A stretch of 64,000 nt of DNA from Caballeronia calidae (GTDB lineage: Bacteria; Pseudomonadota; Gammaproteobacteria; Burkholderiales; Burkholderiaceae). The position numbers and the translations under genes were made by a program. The notes below the pieces were generated by a model, which searched no databases, had not been told where the DNA came from, and saw only the letters and a list, made by a program, of their open reading frames with translations. This document shows, in pieces, positions 57,453-64,000 of this stretch (position 1 is its first letter; the number at the start of each line of letters is the position of its first letter). The stretch lies in contig NZ_FCOX02000030.1 of assembly GCF_900044055.2 (NCBI RefSeq), positions 1 to 64,000 of the forward strand, in the 5' to 3' direction.

Positions 57453-57468
57453 CACTAATATATTAGTG
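57453..57468. promoter_or_regulatory. Perfect 16-bp palindrome, likely GntR operator
   Basis: CACTAATATATTAGTG is fully self-complementary. It lies 40 bp upstream of the dehydratase ATG in the divergent region with the GntR gene. A half-site, ACTAAT, recurs at 57540-57545, 30 bp before the GntR ATG. It is unrelated to the ATGGNATNCCAT operator of the island. Confidence 0.75.
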
Positions 57469-57574
57469 TGTCAGCCGGGTTAACGCTGACGGCCGCATTC
57501 CACGACGGCACGCCAATCGGCCCTCGGCGCGGCTATAGTACTAATGTTTCAGTCGCCTTTCGTTTCGCGCCCAT

Positions 57575-58279
57575 ATGAAAAACGCCGCTTCCACCGCCAC
57601 CGTTCATCGCCTCGACCGGTCCCGTCACGCCGCGCCGCAAGTCTTCGAGCGGCTGCGCGAAATGATCGTCTCGCTCGAACTGGAGCCGGGCACGGTGCTC
57701 TCGCGCACCGAACTGGCGACGCGCTACGGCCTGAGCCAGACGCCCGTGCGCGACGCGCTGATGAAGCTCGGCGAGGAAGGACTCGTCGATATCTTTCCGC
57801 AGCACGCGACGGTCGTGAGCCAGATCAGCGTGGCGTCGGCGTTGCAGGCGCACTTTCTGCGCCGCTCGATCGAACTGGAAGTCGTGCGCACGCTCGCGCG
57901 CGAGCACAGGAAGTCGCTGGTCGCACGGCTGCGCGCGACGATCGCGGAGCAGATGGAATGGCTGGAGCCGAAGGACGTCGAGCAGTTCTCATCGCTCGAT
58001 CAGGCGTTTCATCGGCAGATGTATGAAGCCGCGGGCGTGCCGCAGCTATGGGACCTGGTGCGCAGGCTGAGCGGCCATATCGACCGGCTGCGCCGTCTGC
58101 ATCTGCCCGTCGAGGGCAAGACGATGGCCGTGGTGCGCGATCACACCGAGATCGTCGATGCCATCGAAAAAGGCGATCCCGATGCCGCCGATGCCGCGTT
58201 GCGCAAGCATCTGTCGGGCACGCTCGGTCAGGTGGACGAGATTCGCGCCCGTCACCCGACCTTTCTGACCGATCACTGA
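57575..58279 (+). CDS. GntR family transcriptional regulator, FCD subfamily (sugar acid unit)
   Basis: This 234-residue regulator has a winged helix at about 20-85 (ELATRYGLSQTPVRDALMKL) and an FCD domain (about 95-225) with Asp/His residues of the metal-binding type. It is divergent from the dehydratase gene and very probably binds the palindrome at 57453-57468. Its recognition helix differs from those of the island's GntR pair. Confidence 0.88.
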   Translation: MKNAASTATVHRLDRSRHAAPQVFERLREMIVSLELEPGTVLSRTELATRYGLSQTPVRDALMKLGEEGLVDIFPQHATVVSQISVASALQAHFLRRSIELEVVRTLAREHRKSLVARLRATIAEQMEWLEPKDVEQFSSLDQAFHRQMYEAAGVPQLWDLVRRLSGHIDRLRRLHLPVEGKTMAVVRDHTEIVDAIEKGDPDAADAALRKHLSGTLGQVDEIRARHPTFLTDH

Positions 58280-58295
58280 GCGTGCCGCGCCGCCG

Positions 58296-59552
58296 TCAGA
58301 CGCCGTGCGCGTTCAGGCGCGCGGCGTACCAGCGCGAGAACTGCTCGACATAGCTCTCCGTGAACGGCGAGAACACGGCCGCCTTGTAGGCCGGATCCTG
58401 CGTGCCCTCGTGCGTGATCTCGACGAGATGCTTGTCCTGCGCGTTCGTCGCGACCCACACTTCGGTCAGGTCCTGAATCTGATAATCGACGCCTTCGACG
58501 GCATCCGCGTGCACGAGCCACTTCGAGCGCACGAGCGTCTTGTCCGGCGCGAGCGGAATGATGTACGACACCACCGCATGGTCGCTCATCACGTGCGTCC
58601 ATGAGTTGTGCGTCCAGAGGTGCGTGTCGCCGAGATCGCGCCGCGTGAGATTGCCGAGCAGCTTTTCGCTCGCAACCTTGGTGCTCATCGTCTGCGATTC
58701 GCCGTGTCCCGCGATCACGAGCTGCTGCGTCCTGAACTGCGTCACGGCATCTTCTTCCAGCCATTCGACGGTCGCGCTCGTGAAGCCGTCGTTTTCCCAG
58801 CTTGCCTGACATGCCGCGTTGCGCGCCTTGTAATCCTCGAGTTCGCGCAGCGATTCTTCCGTGAGATTCTCCGGGCAGAAGCCGAAGTCCTCCGGCAGGA
58901 ACGATGCCGTCAGCTCAGGATGCGTGCCCGCGCAGTGATAGCACTCGCGATTGTTTTCGATCACGAGCTTCCAGTTGCCGTTCTCGATGATCTCCGATTC
59001 GAACGCGATCTTCGTGTTCTGCAGATCGTAGGGCGCGAAGCGCGGCGCCATCGTGTCGTCGAGCTTCGCGATATCGGCGGGCGCTTCATCGGCGAGGCAC
59101 ACGAAAATATGCGTCCCGACGATGCGCGTATGCACCGGCATCAGGCTGCGGCACTTCGGATCGAAATCCTTGCCCATGTGCGCGGCGTGGCGCAGGCTGC
59201 CGTCGAGATCGTAGGTCCATTGGTGATACGGGCAAACGAGCATGCCGACGGTGGACTTGCCCGCCTCCTTCAGCCGCGCGCCCCGATGGCGGCAGACGTT
59301 GCGATAGGTGCTGATATTTTCGTCGTCGTCGCGAACGATGATGATCGAGGCGCGGCCGATATCGACGGTCGAGACATCGCCCGGCTCGGGCACGTCCGAC
59401 GTCACGCCGACCAGAATCCAGTGCTTCTGGAAAAAGACCTCGACGTCCTTCTCGAACACATCCTGACGGCCAAACAGCTCGCCCGGCAGGCCATGACCAG
59501 GCTCGCGGCTGCGGATCAATTCGCCATGACTTTTGATTTGCACTTCGGACAT
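58296..59552 (-). CDS. Rieske oxygenase alpha subunit, quaternary-ammonium monooxygenase type
   Basis: The 418-residue protein has a Rieske [2Fe-2S] site Cys87-x-His89 and Cys107-x2-His110 (CRHRGARLK and CPYHQW). The mononuclear iron site has His206 and His211 in NNRECYHCAGTHPEL. The residue bridging the two centres is Glu203 where aromatic dioxygenases have Asp. Glu at this place is the hallmark of carnitine/betaine-type oxygenases (CntA, GbcA group), which cleave or demethylate quaternary amines. The C-terminal FTESYVEQFSRWYAARL also fits that group. No reductase partner is in the window. Confidence 0.85.
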   Translation of the reverse strand: MSEVQIKSHGELIRSREPGHGLPGELFGRQDVFEKDVEVFFQKHWILVGVTSDVPEPGDVSTVDIGRASIIIVRDDDENISTYRNVCRHRGARLKEAGKSTVGMLVCPYHQWTYDLDGSLRHAAHMGKDFDPKCRSLMPVHTRIVGTHIFVCLADEAPADIAKLDDTMAPRFAPYDLQNTKIAFESEIIENGNWKLVIENNRECYHCAGTHPELTASFLPEDFGFCPENLTEESLRELEDYKARNAACQASWENDGFTSATVEWLEEDAVTQFRTQQLVIAGHGESQTMSTKVASEKLLGNLTRRDLGDTHLWTHNSWTHVMSDHAVVSYIIPLAPDKTLVRSKWLVHADAVEGVDYQIQDLTEVWVATNAQDKHLVEITHEGTQDPAYKAAVFSPFTESYVEQFSRWYAARLNAHGV

Positions 59553-59670
59553 CGTCGTTCTCCAACGTTCAGGGATATCGGGACTTCGAATGGTCCCGCG
59601 CTATCCTGAGTATTGGATCGATGAAAAACAGCGTCAACGCGCTTTATTTTCTGAGACGGATAACTTTGGG

Positions 59671-60633
59671 TTATGCGTGCGCGCTCGGGTCTGTCAGCCG
59701 CGCCGGGCTTGGTGTTGCGCCCTCGCGCAGCCAATTGATCAGACCGTCGATGGCGGGCGTGATGGTGCGCCCGTGCGGCACCACGGCGTAATAGGAATCC
59801 GTCGGCTTGAACGACGCCACCGGCAGCCTGACGAGCTCGCCGCTCGCGAGAAAATCCTGAACGAGCCGGCCCCAGCCGAGCGCGATGCCCTGGCCGAAAC
59901 GCGCGGCCTGGATCGCATCGGTGTAGAGGCTGCAGCGCAGCGCGAAGTTGAGCCGCATCGGACGGAAGCCGACCGCGAGGAACCACTCTTCCCAGCCCAT
60001 CCAGCCTTCGGTGGTCGAATCCGATTCGATGAGCACCGCGCCCGCCAACTCCTCCAGCGAAGCCGGCTCGGGCCGTGTCTCGAGCCATGACGGCGAGCAG
60101 ACCGGGAACGTCTCCTCGTCGAAGAGCAAGGTCGCGGTGCCGTCCGGCCAGGTGCCGTTGCCGAAGCGCACGGCGACATCGATTTCCTTGTGCCGCAGGT
60201 CCGCCGTGAACATCTGCGTGGAAAGACGCAGTTGCAGATCGGGCTGCGCCGCCTTGAGCGACGCGAGGCGCGGCAACAGCCGGAAGTGCGAGAACGCGGA
60301 GGTCGCCGCGAGCACGAGTTCCTGCTGCACGGGGCCGCGCGCGAGGCGGTCGAACACGCTCGCGATCTTCTGCATCGATTCGGCGACCACGCGGTACAAC
60401 GCCTCGCCTTCATCGGTCAGTTCGATCGCGCGATGCAGCCGGTGAAAGAGCCGCGTGCCGAGCGTCTCTTCGAGGAATCGCACTTGCCGGCTCACCGCCG
60501 CCTGCGTGACGCCCAGTTCATGCGCCGCGAGCGTGAAGCTGCCGAGCCGTGCGACGGCCTCGAATTCGACGAGCGCGGTCACCGAGGGAATGAGCCGCCG
60601 ATAGCCCTTGGTTTTTTCGGTTGCCGGTTTCAT
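59671..60633 (-). CDS. LysR family transcriptional regulator (GcvA-like)
   Basis: This 320-residue regulator has a winged helix at about 15-75 (ARLGSFTLAAHELGVTQAAVS, split here as GSFTLAAHELG and VTQAAVSRQVRF) and a substrate-binding domain to about 305. It is of the GcvA-like cluster common in amine and amino-acid catabolism. It lies 118 bp upstream of the Rieske gene, same strand, and is a candidate regulator of it. Confidence 0.87.
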   Translation of the reverse strand: MKPATEKTKGYRRLIPSVTALVEFEAVARLGSFTLAAHELGVTQAAVSRQVRFLEETLGTRLFHRLHRAIELTDEGEALYRVVAESMQKIASVFDRLARGPVQQELVLAATSAFSHFRLLPRLASLKAAQPDLQLRLSTQMFTADLRHKEIDVAVRFGNGTWPDGTATLLFDEETFPVCSPSWLETRPEPASLEELAGAVLIESDSTTEGWMGWEEWFLAVGFRPMRLNFALRCSLYTDAIQAARFGQGIALGWGRLVQDFLASGELVRLPVASFKPTDSYYAVVPHGRTITPAIDGLINWLREGATPSPARLTDPSAHA

Positions 60634-60642
60634 GGGCGGCGC

Positions 60643-61644
60643 TCACTCGACGGCCTTCGTTTGATCCGCGGGCCATCCCTGCATCATCGTGGCGATTTCC
60701 TCGTCGAGCCATTGGCGGAACTGCAGATATTCCGGGCGCGACTTCGCATTGCGATGCGTGATCAGATAGTGATGGCGATCGTGGAACACGAGCGCATCGT
60801 CGACGGGACGAACCAGCTTTTTCTGCTCGACCTGACGATGCACGAGATGATGCCAGCCGAGCAAGGTGCCCTCGCCCGCTTCGGCCTGCGCGACGAGCAG
60901 GCGATAGTCGTTGCTCTCGAGATCGTCGTGCTGATCGAGACGCTCGGAGCCGTCGCCCTGCTGATACCAGTTCTTCCACACGCGCCAGTCGACGTGCTCG
61001 CACACCTGCGCGCGCCCGAGCAGCGAAAGGCTCAGCGTGGGATGCGCAAGCAGATCGAGCGGCTTCAGCGTGCGCCCATGGAAATAGCGCTCATGAAACG
61101 GAACGCTGCATACCGGATAAACGATGTCGTGAAAGAGCGGCTCGACTTCGTATTCCGCTTCGCGCGGCGGGTTCTTCGTGATGATGACATCCGGCTCCAT
61201 GAGATCGTCGAGCTCCATGAAGTGCTCGGTCACCATCACATGAAGGCGGATGTTCGGAAAGCGCTGGCGAAACGCGGGCAATCTGAATGAAAGCCAGAGC
61301 GCGGAAAACGTATGGGAGATGCAGAGCGTCAGCGCGTGACGGTCGACGCGCCGCACCGCCTGCGCCGCCTCCGCGATGTTCATGATCGACAGATACGACG
61401 CGTTGTAGAGAATGCGGCCCGCGTCGGTCAGCGCGATATGCCGGCCGGTGCGCTCGAACAGCGCGACTTCGAGCGTGTCTTCCAGCTCCTTGATCTGCCG
61501 GCTCACCGCCGCCTGCGTGACGCACAACACTTCCGCCGCCTGCGTGAAGCTCTCGTAACGCGCTGCGGTGACGAAGCACCGGAGCGCGCGCAAGGATGGC
61601 ATCTGGGCGAGAAGCCGGTCCGCGAACTGCTGTTTCTTCTGCAT
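60643..61644 (-). CDS. LysR family transcriptional regulator (GcvA-like, second)
   Basis: This 333-residue LysR protein has the helix-turn-helix at about 20-75 (ESFTQAAEVLCVTQAAVSRQ) and an effector domain to about 320. Start ATG 61644 has GGAAGG upstream; a GTG at 61653 would fall on the ribosome site. It is separated from the other LysR gene by only 9 bp, so two related regulators are made from one transcript, an uncommon arrangement. Confidence 0.86.
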   Translation of the reverse strand: MQKKQQFADRLLAQMPSLRALRCFVTAARYESFTQAAEVLCVTQAAVSRQIKELEDTLEVALFERTGRHIALTDAGRILYNASYLSIMNIAEAAQAVRRVDRHALTLCISHTFSALWLSFRLPAFRQRFPNIRLHVMVTEHFMELDDLMEPDVIITKNPPREAEYEVEPLFHDIVYPVCSVPFHERYFHGRTLKPLDLLAHPTLSLSLLGRAQVCEHVDWRVWKNWYQQGDGSERLDQHDDLESNDYRLLVAQAEAGEGTLLGWHHLVHRQVEQKKLVRPVDDALVFHDRHHYLITHRNAKSRPEYLQFRQWLDEEIATMMQGWPADQTKAVE

Positions 61645-61726
61645 GTGAATCACCTTCCAGGGGCTCGCATGCGCCCTTCGGCGCCGGATGCTTGGACTTA
61701 TCGTTTGTTATACGTATCCCGCGCGC

Positions 61727-62497
61727 TCATACACGCCCTTGCACGCGGCGCATGATGCCATCGAGCGCCTCCGAGTAATGCGCGTACGTGCCTCGCGCCG
61801 ACAACTCGCGGTCGAACTGCTCGTTGAGGCCGCCGGGCGTGCTCGCTTGCCCGATCATCGCCGAGAAGGGCTCCGTGCCTTGCGTCGTTTCATGAGCGAG
61901 CCCCACATGATAGCCCGACAAAAAGGAACGGGCAGACGCATACGGCAGCCCTTGCCGCACGAGCCACGACGCCTGCTCCTCCAGCAGCGCGAAGAAGCTC
62001 GCCATCGTCGCGGTCACGGCGGACAGGGCGTCGAACTGATGTTCGTTGTCGACTTCGACCGCTTCGCCGAGCGGGGCGAAGAGCGCCCGCGCGATGTCGT
62101 CGCGCGGGCAGATGGCCGTGCTGCCCTTGCCCGACGCCACCGCCGGAAGCGGCACGGTGCGCACGACCTTGGCCGAGCGGCGCACGAGCGCGCGAATATC
62201 GTCGATCGACTTCGCCGCGATGAAGCTGATGACGTGATGCCGCGCATCGAAGGTCAGCTCGCCCAGTACATCCGCTGCGATCTGCGGCAGCACGGCGAGG
62301 CACACGACATCCGATGCATCGAGCACCGCCTGATTGCTCGTGCAAACCTCCACGCGTGAATCGAGCGATGCGAGTTGCGCCGCGATCTGCGCATTGCGCG
62401 GCGACAACGCAATGCGCTCGAAGGGAACGCCGAAACGGATCATGCCGGTCACGACTGCCTGCGTGATCGCGCCGGTGCCGATGAAGCCTGCGCGCAT
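61727..62497 (-). CDS. Pyrroline-5-carboxylate reductase family protein (ProC-like)
   Basis: This 256-residue protein has an N-terminal Rossmann motif (GFIGTGAITQAVVTGMIRFG) and a helical dimerisation domain with TATMASFFALLEEQASWLVRQG. The sequence departs from housekeeping ProC in length and in the C-terminal motif, so it may reduce a cyclic imine other than pyrroline-5-carboxylate. It is 16 bp from the aldehyde dehydrogenase gene and is likely in the same operon. Confidence 0.8.
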   Translation of the reverse strand: MRAGFIGTGAITQAVVTGMIRFGVPFERIALSPRNAQIAAQLASLDSRVEVCTSNQAVLDASDVVCLAVLPQIAADVLGELTFDARHHVISFIAAKSIDDIRALVRRSAKVVRTVPLPAVASGKGSTAICPRDDIARALFAPLGEAVEVDNEHQFDALSAVTATMASFFALLEEQASWLVRQGLPYASARSFLSGYHVGLAHETTQGTEPFSAMIGQASTPGGLNEQFDRELSARGTYAHYSEALDGIMRRVQGRV

Positions 62498-62513
62498 GGT
62501 GCCTCGTCTGTTG

Positions 62514-63980
62514 TTAGTCGAGCTTCAGCCAGGTCGTCTTCAGCTCGCAATATTGATCGTGCGCGTAGACCGACTTGTCGCGTCCGCCGAAGCCGGACTG
62601 CCCGAAGCCGCCGAAAGGCGTCGACAGATCGCCCTCGCCGAAGCAGTTCACGGTCACGGTGCCCGCGCGGATGCGCGCCGCGATCTTGTGCGCCTGGTTC
62701 ACGTTGTCGGTCCACAGCGATGCCGCGAGGCCGTAGCACGTATCGTTCGCGATGCGCACGGCCTCGTCGACGTCAGCATATTCGATAACGCACAGGACCG
62801 GGCCGAAGACCTCGTCGCGCGCGATGCTCATCTCGGGCGTGACGTTGTCGAAGATGGTCGGCTCGACGAACCAGCCGCCCGTTTCCGTCAGCGTCGCATT
62901 GCCGCCGCAGGCCACGCGCGCGCCCTCCGCCTTCGCCTTCTCGATGTGGCCGAGCACCTTGCGGTAATGCCCTTCCTCGATGAGCGAGCCGAGCTTGACG
63001 TCGGGATCGAGCGGATCGCCGGTTTTCCAGCCATCGAGCACGGCCAGCATCTTTTGCAGCAGTTCGGCCTTCTGGCTCGAATGCACCAGAATGCGCGAGC
63101 CGGCGCTGCAGTTCTCGCCCATGTTCCAGAACGCGGCGGCGACGGCCTGCTCCGCGACGGCATCGAGATTCGCGACATCGGGCAAGACGACTTGCGGATT
63201 CTTGCCGCCGCATTCGAGCACGACGCGCTTCAGGTTCGTATCGGCGGAATAGCGCAGGAAGCGCTTGCCGGTTTCCGTCGAGCCCGTAAATGCGATGAGA
63301 TCGACGTCCGCGTGCACGCCGAGCGCCTGCCCCGCGCCTTCGCCGAAACCCGTCACGACGCTGAACACGCCGGGCGGCAAGCCCGCTTCGAGCGCGAGAT
63401 CGGCGATGCGCAGTGTCGACAGCGAGGTCTGCTCCGCGGGCTTGACGATGACGCTGTTGCCCACCGACAGCGCCGGCCCGATCTTCCACGCGAGCATCAG
63501 CGCCGGAAAATTCCACGGCAGCACCGCGCCGACGACGCCGATCGGCTCGCGCGTGATCATGCTCACGACGCTCGCGCCGGACGGCGACAGCGCGTCGTAA
63601 CGCTTGTCCGTGACCTCGGCATGCCAGCGGATGCACGCCGCCGATTCGGGGATATCGAGGCCCATGCATTCGCTGATCGGCTTGCCCGCTTCGAGCGCTT
63701 CGAGGAGCGCGAGCTCGTCGGCGTTGTCGTCGATCAGTTGCGCGAGACGCAGCAGGACCGCCTTGCGCTGCGCGGGCGCGGCCTTCGACCACACGCCCGA
63801 TTCGAACGCCTCGCGCGCCGCGACGACCGCGCGGTCGATGTCTTTCGCGTCGCACTTCGCGACTTCCGCGAGCACCTTGCCCGTCGACGGATTCAGCGTG
63901 CCGAAGGTCTCACCCGACGCGGCATTGCAGCGTTGCCCGGCGATGACGGCGCGGCCGTCCAGCGACAGCTTTTCCGCCAT
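62514..63980 (-). CDS. Aldehyde dehydrogenase, PuuC/aminoaldehyde type
   Basis: This 488-residue NAD(P)+ aldehyde dehydrogenase has LPWNFPALMLAWKIGPAL, FTGSTETGKRFLRY, catalytic Glu in LECGGKNPQVVL, Cys291 in GENCSAGSRI, and the C-terminal FGGFGQSGFGGRDKS. It resembles gamma-glutamyl-aminobutyraldehyde and other aminoaldehyde dehydrogenases. Next to a ProC-like reductase and a quaternary-amine oxygenase, an amine-derived aldehyde is its likely substrate. The last 20 bp of the window are upstream of its start. Confidence 0.88.
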   Translation of the reverse strand: MAEKLSLDGRAVIAGQRCNAASGETFGTLNPSTGKVLAEVAKCDAKDIDRAVVAAREAFESGVWSKAAPAQRKAVLLRLAQLIDDNADELALLEALEAGKPISECMGLDIPESAACIRWHAEVTDKRYDALSPSGASVVSMITREPIGVVGAVLPWNFPALMLAWKIGPALSVGNSVIVKPAEQTSLSTLRIADLALEAGLPPGVFSVVTGFGEGAGQALGVHADVDLIAFTGSTETGKRFLRYSADTNLKRVVLECGGKNPQVVLPDVANLDAVAEQAVAAAFWNMGENCSAGSRILVHSSQKAELLQKMLAVLDGWKTGDPLDPDVKLGSLIEEGHYRKVLGHIEKAKAEGARVACGGNATLTETGGWFVEPTIFDNVTPEMSIARDEVFGPVLCVIEYADVDEAVRIANDTCYGLAASLWTDNVNQAHKIAARIRAGTVTVNCFGEGDLSTPFGGFGQSGFGGRDKSVYAHDQYCELKTTWLKLD

Positions 63981-64000
63981 GCGCTGCCATTCCTGATGCG

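Overview
The window looks like a chromosomal segment of a Burkholderiaceae betaproteobacterium, most likely Paraburkholderia or Caballeronia. This rests on very high GC, dense co-directional operons, many LysR and GntR-FCD regulators, a fused EIIA-HPr-EI next to NagE, DUF3182, an FdhF/YdeP oxidoreductase and DUF3597. The genus call is an inference; no rRNA or tRNA gene is visible.

Region 1 (1-31.6 kb) is an accessory catabolic island. At its left edge is a partial tyrosine-recombinase gene. At its right edge is gene debris: a broken 2,5-dioxovalerate-type aldehyde dehydrogenase fused to a LysR stump. Between them is one apparent regulon. It has two FCD-type GntR regulators with the same recognition helix, and at least six copies of the palindrome ATGGNATNCCAT (plus two degenerate copies), all placed in front of transcription units. 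The core is a repeated cassette: PF06684 'AA_synth' protein, alpha/beta hydrolase, flavin reductase, luciferase-like (LLM) monooxygenase, aldehyde dehydrogenase. It occurs complete on the plus strand (17.4-22.4 kb) and as a mirrored minus-strand copy (13.1-17.2 kb) whose flavin reductase has decayed to a remnant. A third partial copy (hydrolase + flavin reductase, 2.7-4.5 kb) leads into a NIPSNAP gene, a polyamine-type ABC importer and a GabD-like dehydrogenase. The plus cassette runs on into a zinc alcohol dehydrogenase, a class III PHA synthase (PhaE + PhaC), a hydrolase, a fused CoA-transferase, an NCS1 nucleobase-type permease and a carboxymuconolactone-decarboxylase-like protein. A chemoreceptor also carries the operator upstream.

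My reading (inference) is an uptake, chemotaxis and degradation system for a nitrogenous, possibly heterocyclic compound. Ring opening would use a two-component flavin monooxygenase, in a logic resembling but distinct from the Rut pyrimidine pathway. A resulting semialdehyde would then be oxidised to a dicarboxylate, or reduced, CoA-activated and polymerised to a polyester.

Region 2 (32-46 kb) is backbone: GlcNAc phosphotransferase genes, a DMT exporter with LysR, a HAD hydrolase with a DSD1-type PLP enzyme, a YeeE/YedE transporter, DUF3182, a hydrolase, hemerythrin and small membrane proteins.

Region 3 (46-54.7 kb) is a stress cluster: low-affinity iron permease family, DUF3597, a ClpC-like ATPase with an N-terminal zinc finger, a second hemerythrin, an FdhF/YdeP oxidoreductase, a CBS-pair protein and a PncC/CinA amidase. 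Region 4 (54.8-58.3 kb) is a sugar-acid unit: MFS transporter, glucarate-dehydratase-like enzyme and divergent GntR with a perfect 16-bp palindrome. Region 5 (58.3-64 kb) has a Rieske oxygenase with the Glu-bridged site of quaternary-ammonium monooxygenases, two LysR regulators, a ProC-like reductase and an aldehyde dehydrogenase, suggesting betaine or N-methyl amine catabolism.
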